Source of the DNA: Isoetes taiwanensis
Lineage: Eukaryota > Streptophyta > Lycopodiopsida > Isoetales > Isoetaceae
Reading direction: 5' to 3'
Assembly: GCA_021234155.1 (NCBI GenBank)
Contig: JAJEKV010000539.1
Coordinates: forward strand, 1 to 64,000
DNA length: 64,000 nucleotides
Part shown: positions 14,754-26,382 of the stretch, in pieces
Layout: each line of letters starts with the position of its first letter
Numbering within the stretch: the stretch's first letter is position 1
Position numbers and translations under genes: made by a program
Notes under the pieces: model-generated
The model's input: the letters and a program-made list of their open reading frames with translations, nothing else
Told to the model about the DNA's origin: nothing
Databases searched by the model: none

Positions 14754-15632
14754 TCACGTGGGCACATCATTCTTGTTTTTGCTCCTCCAACTTGTCAAGG
14801 CGTCGTTGGTACATATGGGTTGGATTAATCCATTGGGCATTGTTGTTATTATTAAACCACTCCATTCGTCACATAGCTTGCACGAAAATCGAAGCATCTC
14901 ATAAATATATCCCAATGCATAGACATCATGAATTTCGTGTCCCCATACATGATCATCATCCTTTGATTTCTCAAACACAGTTTCCTCTAACCATGGATAT
15001 TTTGCTTGTCCATCCAAAAGTAAGTACCCGACACTTCAACAAGGGACTGACGCTCTTTGGCGTAAAATGAATTGCATTGTCCCAATCACCAATGGCCACC
15101 CACACATTTTGGTACTCATCATCAAAATGTAATTTGACTCTCTTGCAATTAAGCTTTGTGTGAGTGAAGTGGCCTTTGTGGATCTCAACGACACCTTACG
15201 CTAGGGCAAGAGCTATCTCTAAAACATCTTGATATACAACTCGCATTTTGCTCCCTAAGTTCAGCACCTATGTGTTTGTCGGGTTTTCTTGGCGCTCTAG
15301 CAATTGCATTTGACCATCTTCTAAAAGCGTGACAAGTTATTAGGTAAATAGTCAAACAAGTGTGCAAGTGTCTCTCCATTCATGAAAGGTAGAATCACCA
15401 TTGGCCCTATGGTATCCCCACTAGAGCTAGCAACTTCATATGCAAGTCCAATGGATGTAGCCAAAGCGGGAGGATCGCGGGCTCTTGAAGCGTATGTATC
15501 TTTGAGCCATCTCATACGTCTCGCCCTATCTTTGCCCTTGAAAACCCATCCTTTGTATAGCTCATCATCTTGGAAGTGTTGTGTTCCGTTGATCTTGATT
15601 TGATACGATGCGATGTGTTGGTTTCTCCTCAA
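14754..15632 (-). pseudogene. Kinase-like (pseudokinase) gene carried in the CACTA element
   Basis: Read on the minus strand in several frames. Frame 15321-15632 has a hinge-like GPMVILPFMNGETLAHLFDY. The next stretch (about 15070-15240) reads LEIALALA, stop, GVVEIHKGHFTHTKLN and VAIGDWDNA, lining up with the kinase E-helix, catalytic loop and DFG regions. Frame 14754-15017 reads PWLEETVF and IHDVYALGYIYEMLRF, lining up with the APE and DVYSFG regions. The catalytic-loop Asp, Lys and Asn of HRDLKPSN are replaced (HTKLNCKR) and DFG reads DWD. So even undamaged it would probably be a non-catalytic pseudokinase. At least one stop and two frameshifts break it. The alternative is a chance series of resemblances; the order of five landmarks argues against that. 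Confidence 0.5.
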
Positions 15633-16460
15633 TAAGGTATATCACATCCACGGCCTCTACGGGCATGGGATCAACAAAGATTGATGTGTTCATGTGATTC
15701 TCAAAGAAAAGTGGGCCTTGCTAGGCCCTGCTCCACTAGAGCTTCCCCTGATGCAAAGCATTTTTAATTACCTCAACCGGCGTGCATTGAGATCCGCAAT
15801 GATGTTCTTGTGATCTGCCGCGTCGCTTCTTTGAGGAATTCCATGAAGCTACCCATTCCTTGACCACGAGCCTCGGCATTGAGACTTTTAAGGCTGCTTT
15901 GAATGCTTCAAACATGTCTTCAGTTCATCCATGGGGTTTCCAATCATTGGCTTTACATGTGTGTCAAGGAGAGAAGTCAACATTTCTTCTTGACCTGGCC
16001 ATTTTGTGCTAACTCAAATTGGCACTTCCTTTTCACATGTCGACAAAATGGTGCGACCGTTGACCGATTTGCATCTCCGTCCGGGACTTTTGTTAGCACA
16101 TATCTCATTTATGACCATCGTCTAATCTCACTAATCATTTGTGTCTTCACGGTTGGGGCCATACCTACAAACCAATTTAGATTCATTAATCTTGCTTTGT
16201 GACTTTTTCAAACCTTCATTATGAATCTTTACCTACTTTCTTAAGAGTTAGTTTCCCTTTTTTTTTTTTTTTTTTTTAAACCAACTATTTAAATTTTTTC
16301 TTGCTCTTAACCACTCCACATGGTGTTTCTTTGACATCCCTAACATCTTTAAAAACAACATTCTTAACTAGAAACCCGAAAATCAATAATGCAATTTTTT
16401 TCAAAAACCCCGCCCTTGTCCAATCAGTAAAGATTTCTATTTATTGATATATTAATAAAA
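15633..16460. other. Possible upstream part of the kinase-like gene
   Basis: On the minus strand some stretches look coding (for example LNAEARGQGMGSFMEFL near 15850) but frames break often and no domain is recognised. A poly(T) run sits near 16258-16278. The span may be the N-terminal region of the kinase-like protein or unrelated. Confidence 0.25.
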
Positions 16461-16469
16461 AAATAAACA

Positions 16470-16805
16470 AAGTAGGGCGGTGAGCTTGGACCGGAATACC
16501 TAGTCTTCTCCACTCAAGCGGAGCCGACCATGCCCTTTGTCCAAGTCTCCCCAATTTTTTCTAAACTAAATACATTAATCAATAAAATTGCAAGAGTAAG
16601 CGGTGAGCTTGGACCCGGAACACCTAGTCTTCTCCACTCAAAGCGGAGCCCACCATGCCCCTTGTCCAAGTCTCCCCAATTTTTTCTAAACTAAATACAT
16701 TAATCAATAAAATTACAAGAGTAAGCGGTGAGCTTGGACCGGAACACCTAGTCTTCTCCACTCAAGGTGGGGCCGACCATGCCCTTGTCCAAGTCTCCCC
16801 AAGTT
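16470..16805 (+). repeat. Minisatellite, about 124-bp unit, three copies (left)
   Basis: Units begin at about 16478, 16601 and 16725, each with CGGTGAGCTTGGACC, CCTAGTCTTCTCCACTCAAG, GGAGCCGACCATGCCC and AAACTAAATACATTAATCAA. The core CTAGTCTTCTCCA..GGAGCCGACC also occurs in the minisatellite at 32645-32965 near the other end of the same element. Confidence 0.85.
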
Positions 16806-17104
16806 TTTTTTTAACCTAAATAAAACATTAAAATTTTATTCTCCTACTCAAACTCAAATTCTTACCTAGAATGTCTTGATTGCGAAAAATCGATTTCCAA
16901 GAGATTTACGCATTTTGTTATTAGTGTACATGCAAAAAAATAAAGGCATTCAATAATTAGACAACTTAAATAAATAAATAAAAAAAAAAAAAAAAAAAAA
17001 GACCATTCACGTTGAAAAGATCATTGACATTAAAACTATTTACATTGTTAATTAAAAAGAATTATATATTGACATGTAAAAAATAAAAAATAAAAAAAAA
17101 GGAA

Positions 17105-17945
17105 GAACATAAAAAGAAGGGGCCTCGTCTTTCAACGACGTCCCCTTCTTGTAATAAAAAATAGAGGAAGAATGGGCCTAGATCTTTCAACGACGTCTTC
17201 CATGGAAAAAAAGAAGAAGAAGAAGAAGAAGAAGAAGAAGAAAAGAAGAAGAAGAAGAAGAAGAAGAAGAAGAAGAAGAAGAAGAAGAAGAAGAAGAAGA
17301 AGAAGAAGAAGAAGAAGAAGAAAAGAAGAAGAAGAAGAAGAAGAAGAAGAAGAAGAAGAAGAAGAAGAAGAAGAAGAAGAAGAAGAAGGGGAGATAGGAA
17401 AGAAAGATTGAATAGAATGAGAAAGTGGTGAAGAAGAAGAAGAAGAAAATGAATAGAAGATTGGAAGAACGGAAGATTAGAAGGAAGAAACCAATGATTG
17501 GAAGAAGATTGGAAGAAGAAGGAGGAGGATTCGATTCATACTAAGAAGAGGCGAAATGGATTGAAGAAAAACAAGGATGGAAAGAAGAGGAGGATAGAAA
17601 TGGGATGGATTGAAAACAAACAAGAAAAAACAAGAAGCCCTAAATCTATCAAACAACAAGCCTAATTCAAAAATAGAGTTGATTGATCCATTGAAATACC
17701 TTTGGATGCTTGCTTGAAGCTTGGAAAGGACCGCAAGGATGATCCGCGCCAAAAATCGCCACGAAAAACGCTCCTCCAGCCGCTTAGAACCAAAAAAACT
17801 AGGCGGCGGAAAAGCCGGCTCTGTTTTCTGATAAAAAGTTACAGACGTCGTTAAACGACGTCGTTGAACGGCGCTTGAACGGCGTCATTATAATCATGGA
17901 CCGACGTCCATAACGACGTCTTTGTGTTAAACGACGTGCCCTTTT
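17105..17945 (+). promoter_or_regulatory. Interior clusters of the CACTA palindrome motif
   Basis: TTTCAACGACGTC occurs at about 17129 and 17186, flanking the left edge of the GAA tract. A dense cluster at 17843-17945 contains CGTCGTTAAACGACGTCGTT and TTAAACGACGT. Diverged copies follow near 18553-18690. These words match the subterminal repeats, so they may be transposase-binding or promoter sites of interior genes, or ends of older nested CACTA copies. Confidence 0.5.
17210..17387 (+). repeat. (GAA)n tract, about 180 bp
   Basis: Nearly pure AAG/GAA triplets with a few AAAAG interruptions. The minus strand is (TTC)n. A decayed GAA-rich zone continues to about 17600. Long GAA tracts can form triplex structures. 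The Lys/Arg/Glu-only frame across it is not a gene. Confidence 0.95.
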
Positions 17946-19105
17946 TTTTATTAAGTTATAATTATAAGTTATTATTATAATTATAATTATTATACAAAGA
18001 AGGATTGTTACCCAGTGGAGGGCTGTCATTTATGCAGTAATCTAACTCAGGAAGCTGCTCTTGAACAGGATGTTGAAAGTCCGGTTTGCCTCCACCTCCA
18101 GACATTTTTGTGATAGAAAATGTAGAAATCAAACTCAAATTTTTTATCTTTCGACGAACTTAGATGATTAAAAACAGCTTTTCACCGATGGATCGGAGCT
18201 GCAATATTCGACCTGCAAAGCGAGAAGCAGAGAAAAGAGGTGGGCGTATTTGCGGGAATGACGCCAATGTGTATACATGGCGTGTTTTTTTTTATTAAGT
18301 TACCAACTTAGATCTATTTGTTTTATTACTTATGTTTTTTATCTATATTGTGGTGGCACAAGATAGACCCTTCACCTTAATATAACATATCCTACTCACC
18401 TTGAATTTCGAGTTCGAGATATTCAATTTCATTACACTCCATAATGAGTCCATAATGAATGTGACCGCCCATACGGCAATTAATTTGTTGTCGATCACCG
18501 ATTTGGACGGTTAAGCTATACCTATTCTAGAGCCCGCCCTATGCTTTCATTTGACGACGTTTTGGTTTATAACGGCGTCTTTCTTTTTAATTAAGTTATT
18601 ATTATTAGCAATCTTTTTTTTTTTATCACGCCCTGTAATTTTTCGTTGAACGGCGTTTATAACGATGTTTCGGTTCCAAACGGCGTGTCCTTTTTTAAGT
18701 TAATATTATTAGCAACTTAGATTTGTTTCATTACTTATGTATTTTATCTATTCTTGTTTATGTATCCACTTAGATTTCTCTCCATCCTTGTTTATCTATC
18801 CACTTTAATAAACCAGACTTGTGCACCATTGAGCTTCACTTGCATACTTTCATACTAAATCAAGCTTGCGACCACTTGATCATGGCTAGCGGTGCAAACA
18901 TATGGCTCACCAGGTTGCTCTTACGCATACAATCTACACAAGGCATGCCCAAATACAAATCCATGCAAAGCTGCAAGAAGAGCTTCTTTGATTTGCCATA
19001 TTCTCTCGTGCATGATCACATACAACTTCATATATGGCTGCAGCCTCTTCATAGATTACTGCTAAGGGTTTTGGACACAGCTTCAGGGTTCAACGACAGT
19101 ATCCC
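17946..19105. other. CACTA interior, no gene called
   Basis: AT-rich with diverged AACGGCGT words near 18553-18690. A plus-strand frame from 18819 runs into the tandem array and has no recognisable domain. I do not call it a gene. Confidence 0.35.
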
Positions 19106-22100
19106 GCATGCACATCCTAGGCCAATTGACTACGAGTGTGATGGAAGTGAGCTACTTTGGCGCTTCTTGGAGTTGGTGGTCTTCGGCCCGGAACTTGGTC
19201 CCAGGGCAATGTCGACGTTCGAGTCCATTGGCAGAGTCCGATCGATGATTCGGGAGAGGGAGGTCGCCGTCCGTCCCCCCAGGGCCACGGGGGAGAGGAA
19301 ATTTGGGGCAAGCAGCCTCCGGAGGGATTTTAGGGTCCGCTCAAAGCGTCAACACCCCAACTCCACTTCAAGACACGGTATAAGGTCAGGCGAACCGACA
19401 AGGAGAGGCCTCAAACGTAAACCCCGTGGGTTGCCGGGCTCTAGAAGGGTTTACGTTTTGGGGGCGAGGTCCTGATACATTGCACTTGGGACTCCGGGCC
19501 AGAAGCGGCGGCCAGAATACGGAGCAAGGGGAACCGGCGGGGCCGGAGTTTGGGCTGCAATCCTCCTCCCGATGTGGCAAGTAGAAGTCGGGGGCTTTTG
19601 CGATGGCAAGACATTCGTAAATTCGCAATTAATGCATTGCACGAAAATAAATTCGGTTTTGCCATTTGGATCCCTAATTCATCTCCAGCACACACGGCCC
19701 AATTTTGAATTTTGAGGAGAAGGTCTAGGTCAGCGGGTTAGCATTAGAAGCGGTCAGGGGGCTCGTTGCGGGGCAACCGAGCTGGCACCCTCCCCAAGTC
19801 AAACGAGGCCGAGGGACCTTGCGGGGATCCCTCACAAGAGGGGAGAGTCAGGACCCCGAGGCGGGACCCAAAAAAGTTCCCGGCGGCCCTTCTTCCCGGC
19901 CGCTCCTCCCGGTCGCGACGCTAATGACCACCCTCGGAGCCCGGTTCCCCTATCCGGCCGTTGGATCCTCCGTTGGGGCCCCTCTTGGGGAAGGTCAAAA
20001 GATTCCAGATCGGTCCGAAAGAACTTGTCAAACCTGGGCGCCCCGGATGTCGGCCTTGTAGAAGCAGACCGTTTTGTCGTTCGCACGCGGGATGTCAGGA
20101 ATGGCAAATAGACCCCCCCAAATCGTCCGGAATGGCGAAATTACCCTAGGAGCAAGTTACACCGGCCGGTTTTGGCGAAAAGAAGAAAACACTCACGCCC
20201 TCCACGACAATTATCCCGCATGCACATCCTAGGCCAATTGACTACGAGTGTGATGGAAGTGAGCTACTTTGGCGCTTCTTGAGTTCGGGTGGTCTTCCGC
20301 CACTTTAACTTGGTCCCCGGGGCAATGTCGGCGTTCGAGTCCATTGGCAGAGCCGGATCGCGATTCCAGGAGAGGGGAGGTGCCTCGTCCGGCCCGGAGG
20401 GCCTTGGGAGAGGAAATTTGGGGCAAGCGACCCCGGAGGGATTTTAGGGTCCAAGGTCACGGCGCCAACACCCCAACTTCACTTCAAGACACGGGCGCAA
20501 GGTTCCGCCGAATCCGACAAGGAGAGGGCCTCCAAACGTAAACCCCGTGGGTTGCCAGGCTCTAGAAGGGTTTACGTTTTGGGGCCGAGTCCCCGGTCTC
20601 TGCTGCACTGGGACTGGCCGAAACAAAGAAAGCGAAGACCAGAACACGAGCAAGGGGAACGGACGGAGCGGAGTTTGGGCCTGTCCTCCTCCCGATGTGG
20701 CAAGTAGAAGTCGGGGCTTTTTTAAAGATGGCAAGACATTCAGAATTAAGCAATTAATGCATTGCACGAAAAATAAATTCGGTTTTTGCGAAATTTGGAT
20801 CCCTAGTTCATCTCCAAAGACACGGCCCAATTTTCGGAATTTTCGGAGAAGGTCTAGGTCAACGGGTTAGCATTAGCCAAATCGTCAGGAATGGCGAAAT
20901 TACCCTAGGGGAGCAAGTTACAAGGTCGGTTTTGGCGAAGAAGGAAACACTCACGCCCTCCACGGCGGTATCCCGCATGCACATCCTAGGCCAATTGACT
21001 ACGAGTGTGATGGAAGTGAGCTACTTTGGCGCTTCTTGGAGTTCGGGTGGTCTTCGGCCACGGAACTTGGTCCCTGTGGCAATGTCGATGTTCGAGTCCA
21101 TTGGCGAGTCGGATCGCGATTCCGGGAGGGGGAGGTCGCCCGTCCGGCCCGAGGGTGGCCACGGGGAGAGGAAATTTGGGGCAAGCAGCCTCCGGAGGGA
21201 TTTTAGGGTCCGCCTCAAGGCGTCAACACCCCAACTCCACTTCAAGACACCGGCGCAAGGTCCGTAGGATCGACAAGGAGAGGGCCCAAACGTAAACCCC
21301 GTGGGTTGCCGGGCTCTAGAAGGGTTTACGTTTGGGGGGCGAGTCCCGGGTGTGCTGCACTTGGGACTGGCCGGAAGCGGCAATGAGAATACGGAGCAAG
21401 GGGAACCGGCGGAGGCGGAGTTTGGGCCTGTCCTCCTCCCGATGTGGCAAGTAGAAGTCGGGGGCTTTTGCGATGGCAAGACATTCGTGAATTCGCAATT
21501 AATGCATTGCCGCGAAAATAAATTCGGTTTTGCCAGCTGGATCCCTAATTCATCTCCGGACACGGCCCAATTTTCGGAATTTTCGGAGAAGGTCTAGGTC
21601 AGCGGGTTAGCATTAGAGCGGTCGGGGCAGCCCGACAGGGGGCAACCGAGCTGGCACCCTTCCCCAAGTCAAACGAGGCCGGGACCTTGCGGGGATCCCT
21701 CACAAGAGGGGAGAGTCCGGACCGGGGAGGCGGGACCCAAAAAGTTTCGGAGGCCCCTTCTGCTCCTCCAGGGGCCGACGCTAATGACCACCCTCCCGGG
21801 CCCGGTTCCCCTATCCGGACCGTTGATCCTCCATTCAGGGGCCCCTCTTCGGGAAGGTCCAAAAAGATTCCAGATTGGTCGGGAGAACTTGTCAAACGGC
21901 GGGTTTTGGCGAAAAGAAGGGCGTCCCCGATGTCCTAGGCCCTTGTAGAAGCGGCCTTTGTTTTGTCGTTGGGCAGGGGGGATGCTGGGAGAGGAATGGC
22001 AAATAGACCCTGCCAAATCGTCCCGGAATGGCGAGAAATTACCCTAGAGCAAGTTACCGCGAGTACCGGTTTTGCGAAAAGAAGGAAACACTCCGCCCTC

Positions 22101-25075
22101 CACGGCCGAAGTATCCCATGCACATCCTAGGCCAATTGACTAACGAAAGTGTGTTGGAAGTGAGCTACTTGGGCTTCTTGGAGTTCGGGTGGTCTTCTCT
22201 GGCCCGCGGAACTTGGTCCCCGAGGGCAATGTCGAACGTTCCGAGTCCATTGGCGAGTCGGATCGAGCACCGGGAGAGGGGAGGTTAAGCCCACCACCCC
22301 GCAAGGGCCTTGGGGAGAGGAAATTTGGGGCAAAGCAGCCTCCAGGAGGATTTTAGGGTCCGGCTCGGCGTCAACACCCCAACTCCACTTCAAGACGGCA
22401 GGCAAGGTTCCGGGCCTGGGGAATCGACAAGGAGAGGGGGCCTCAAACGCGTAAACCACGTGGGTTGCCGTGCTCTAGAAAGGGTTTACGTTTTGGGGGC
22501 CGAGTCTGGTCTGTTGCACTTGGGACCTGGCCGGAAGCGAAGAGCCGGAATACGAGCAAGGGGAGGCGGACGGGCGGAGTTTGGGCCTGTCCTCCTCCGT
22601 CTGGCAAGTAGAAGTCAGGGGCTTTTGCGATGGCAAGACATTCAGAAATTCGCAATTAATGCATTACCACGAAAATAAATTCGGTTTTTGCCCTGGATCC
22701 CTAATTCATCTCCGGCCTACGGCCCAATTTTGAATTTTGGAGGAGAAGGTCTAGGTCAGCGGGTTAGCATTAGCGGTCGGGGCAGCCCGTTGCGTGGAAC
22801 AACAGTGGCACCCTTCCCCAAGTCAAGCGAGGCCGGGACCTTGCGGGGATCCCTCACAGAGGGAGAGTCCAGGACCCGAGGAGGCGGGATCAAAAAAAGT
22901 TCAGAAGGCAGCCCTTCTGGCGGCGCTCCCGGTCGCACGCTAATGACCACCCTCCCGAGCCCGGTTCCCCTATCCGGCCGTTGGATCCTCCGACGGGCCC
23001 CTCTTCAGGGAAGGTCAAAAGATTCCGATCGGTCAGGAGAACTTGTCAAACCGCTGGGCGCCCGACGATGTCGGCCTTGTAGAAACCGCTTTGTTTTGTC
23101 GTTCGAGCACCGGGGATAGGAATGGCAAATAGACCTCGCCAAATCGTCAGGAATGGCGAAATTACCCTAGGGAGCAAGTTACACGGTCGGTTTTGCGTAA
23201 AGAAGGAAACACTCCCACGCCCTCCACGACAAGATCCGCATGCACATCCTAGGCCAATTGACTACGAAAGTGTGATGGAAGTGAGCTACTTTGGCTTCTT
23301 GGAGTTCGGTGGTCTTCCGCCACTAACTTAACTTGGTCCTGTGGCAATGTCGACGTTCCGAGTCCATTAGCGAGCCGATCATGCATTCCGGAGAGGGGAG
23401 GTCGCCTCGCCCGGCCCCGTGTGGCCTTGGGGAGAGGAAATTTGGGGCAAGCACCCCTGAGGGATTTTAGGGTCCAAGGCATACTGGGCCAACACCCCAA
23501 CTCCACTTCAAGACACGCCAAGCAAGGTCCCTACCGCATCTCGGGACAAGGAGAGGGCCTCCAAACGTAAACCCCGTGGGTTGCCGTGCCTCTAGAAGGG
23601 GTTTACGCTTGGGGGTCGAACCCGCGCCACTTTAACTTGATCCCCGTGGCAAGCAGCTGCTCGGGAGAATCACCAGCCAAAGGGGAACCTCCGCGGAGGA
23701 GGTTGCCCGGCCCCTCCCCTGTGGCCTTGGGAAGTCGGGGGAAATGGTGCTGGCAAGACACCGGGAGGGGCATAATGCATTGCACGAAAATAAATTCGGT
23801 TTTGCCAGCTGGATCCCTAATTCATCTCCAACACCCCAACTCCATTTCAGAAGGTCTAGGTCAAAGTTAGCCGGACCGACAACGGAGGGCCTCCAAACGT
23901 AAACCGAAGCCACCCCTGCCCTCGTCAAACGAGGTTTACGTTTTGGGGCCGGATCCCTCACAAGAGGGAGAGTTGGTTCCTAGAGCAATGATCAATGTTC
24001 GAGGCAGTCCATTGGCGAGCCAAATCTAATGGTTCGAGCCGGGAGGTTGCCCGTTGGATCTTCCCGGGGCCTTAGGGAGAGGTCCAAAAATTTGGGGCAA
24101 GCCCTTGTCAAACCAGCGGGCTTCGGAAGATTTGAAGAAACCGCATTGTTTTGTCGTTCATAAATTTAGGGATGCTCCGGAATGGAGAAATAGACCACGC
24201 CAAATCGTTAGAATGGCAAACTTCTAAGAAAGTGCGGCCGCTTTGAAGATGGAAGTGTCCCATTTGTAAGATATCCGCATGCACATCCAAAACCCAATTG
24301 ACCATTCAGTGTGATGGAAGTGAGCCACCAAGCTTCTTGGAGTTGGGTGGTCTAAAACCGGAAAGTCCCAAAAATGGCAATGTTGAACTCGAGTCCATTG
24401 GCATATCCAAAGGAAGAAGGGGAAAAAGCCTGGCCCGTCCTTCAAGTGGCCTTGGGGAGAGGAAATTTGCATGCATGTACCAATGAGGATTTTAGGGTCA
24501 AGAGCCAAAACCCCAACTCCAATTCAAAACATATCTTTAAAGGTCAAAAGATCCACTTTGTTCAAAGATACGTAAACCCTGTGGCTTATGGGACCTAGAA
24601 GGGTTTACTTTTCCATCCGGAGTCAACCATAGGCCCATATAACAATGATCCCTGTGGCAATGTCGGCGTGCTTGAAGTCCATTGGCGAGCCAAATCGTGC
24701 GGTTCGGTGAGGGAGGTTGAGGTCCTTCCCGGGGCCTTGGGGAGGAATTCGGGGCAAGCAGCTTCCGGGAGGAGGATTTTAGTGTCAGGCTGGCGTCAAC
24801 ACCCCAACTCCACTTCAAGACCATCACATAAAAGTCGAATCGACAAGGAGAGGGCCTCCAAAAACGTAAAACCATGGGTTGCCGGGGCTCTAGAAGGGTT
24901 TACGTTTTGGGGGCAGTCAAAAATCTTCCCGTGTGAGAACTTGGTTCCTAGAGCAATGTCAATGTGCGGTCCATTGGCAGAGCCAAATCGTGGTTCTGGA
25001 GAGGGGAGGTTGCCCGTTCTTCCCCAGGGCCTTAGGGAGAGGAAATTTGGGGCAAGCCCTTTGACCTAGACCAGT
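19106..25075 (+). repeat. Array of roughly 1.1-kb tandem repeats with a conserved hairpin
   Basis: The anchor GCATGCACATCCTAGGCCAA recurs at about 19106, 20218, 20975, 22116, 23238 and (diverged) 24277, giving spacings of about 1112, 757, 1141, 1122 and 1039 bp. Shorter partial units follow to about 25075. Each unit has in order GTGATGGAAGTGAGCTAC, GAGAGGAAATTTGGGGCAAG, AACACCCCAACTCCACTTCA, and an inverted pair AAACGTAAACCC..GGGTTTACGTTT around a loop of about 22 bp. Then follow GATGTGGCAAGTAGAAGTC, ATTAATGCATTGC and GAGAAGGTCTAGGTCA. Frames are not conserved between units, so it is non-coding. The third unit lacks about 350 bp. Units differ mainly by small indels in GC-rich words. Confidence 0.85.
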
Positions 25076-25498
25076 GCTTTGGAAGATTTGGAAGATGCAG
25101 TTGACTTCAAGCCACAAAGAAACATAAATTTAGTGGCTGCTTCTATCAGTCAGGTTGGAGAAAAAATCCAAGTCGATTTGTCCATCCTAAACTTCTAAGA
25201 ATGTGCATTTGAAAGATTTAGAATATGGAAGTGTCCCATTTGTAAGAGCTACGGAGAGTCAAACCACAAATAATCTCAAAAGTCTGGTTCTACCATCCAA
25301 GTCGAAAATGTCGCGAAACCTCGGGCTCGAAATGGCAAAATCTAAATGAAGAAGGCTGATATCAACGGAAGAATGCAAAATATCTTCAAGAATCCTTCAG
25401 ATCATGTTCATGCATGTATCAATGCTAGATTGTACCCAAGAGAAAATATAACAATGTACAAAACATAGGTTTATTGAACAAAAGATCACTTGAACAAT

Positions 25499-26056
25499 TC
25501 AGCATACTCCTCCGAAGCTTGGCTTATGGTTTCTATCGTGAAGTCCTCCACTTGTCCATCCCCCTTTGAACCATAGCTCCATGTCAAGTATATGTTCAGG
25601 CGTCAGCCGTATGTCGGCCCTTAGTATCATGTTAATCTTTGTTTTTTCTGTGGTGCTTCCAAATCGACCATCTTTTTGAACCACCCTCATCGTGCTAGGC
25701 AGCTGACTTTGGTTCCTAGCAATTTGGTGAATGCCTTCTCACCAATCACATACTTCTTTAACACCTTCATCCGATGGATCGTTGTTTCATAGTCCTCATC
25801 TTGAAGTGGAGGAGGGGTTCTGAGGAGGATTCCCTTCCTTCTCATGCCCTCGGCCGGCTCCTACACCAAGCTATAGATTAGAAAATAGATAAAATACAAT
25901 AAAGTGTATAAACTCTGAGAGTGTAGCCTTACTTGTGAAGACAGGTTCCATATCTCTCTGCTCTTGAATCCTCATCTCCTCCTGAATCTGGTTCAAGCGT
26001 CGAAGCATACCTTCCATGGCAATGTATCCCAAATGCAATAAAGAAAAAACTCTCAC
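25499..26056 (-). CDS. CACTA accessory gene of unknown function, minus strand
   Basis: A first exon in frame 25871-26056 contains GMLRRLNQIQEEMRIQEQRD, a short amphipathic or coiled segment, and runs into a likely donor (AG|GTAAGGC near 25930). Downstream coding continues on the minus strand (about 25690-25860, with YETTIHRMKVLKKYVIGEKA) and, after a one-base shift, in frame 25499-25690 (MRVVQKDGRFGS, LTPEHILDMELWF). I recognise no family. It starts about 100 bp from the palindrome cluster at 26158-26262 and is divergent to the possible plus-strand gene beyond it, so the cluster may be a shared promoter. Confidence 0.4.
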
Positions 26057-26157
26057 AATAAGCGCAATGAAAAACTAGGATCCGGGGATGGCTCGCAATA
26101 CTCAAATCATAAAAGAAATGGGAAAAATGAAAGCCGGCCGATGACTTTTAAGGAACG

Positions 26158-26262
26158 AGCGTCGTTTTAAGACGTCTGAGGCGTCGTTTAACGGCGTTAG
26201 AGGTCGTTTAACGACGTCTATAACGACGTTCTCGGCTATTTCGACGTCGTACGAAATTTGTT
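26158..26262. promoter_or_regulatory. Palindrome cluster between divergent CACTA genes
   Basis: Contains GAGGCGTCGTTTAACGGCGT, GGTCGTTTAACGACGTC, ATAACGACGT and TTTCGACGTCG within about 100 bp. It lies between a minus-strand gene (25499-26056) and a possible plus-strand gene with a TATA-like CCATATATATTGCCC near 26283. A bidirectional promoter with element-encoded binding sites is an inference. Confidence 0.45.
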
Positions 26263-26382
26263 TTGTTTTCGTATGATGAGATGCCATATATATTGCCCTA
26301 TTAGTCCTCCAGCCTCTCCGCCGCCCTGCGCCCTCCAGCTTCCTCCTCCTCCTCCTTCGTCGGAGCTCCTCACCTACATCGC

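Noticed and set aside
16470-16805. CRISPR-like array
   Set aside because: Repeat units are about 124 bp, tandem and without unique spacers, in a eukaryotic transposon.
17172-17411. Lys/Arg/Glu-only protein
   Set aside because: Translation of the GAA tract; no flanking coding signal.
18819-24875. Many frames of 60-218 codons on both strands of the tandem array
   Set aside because: Frames are not conserved between repeat units, so they are chance openings in GC-rich repeats.
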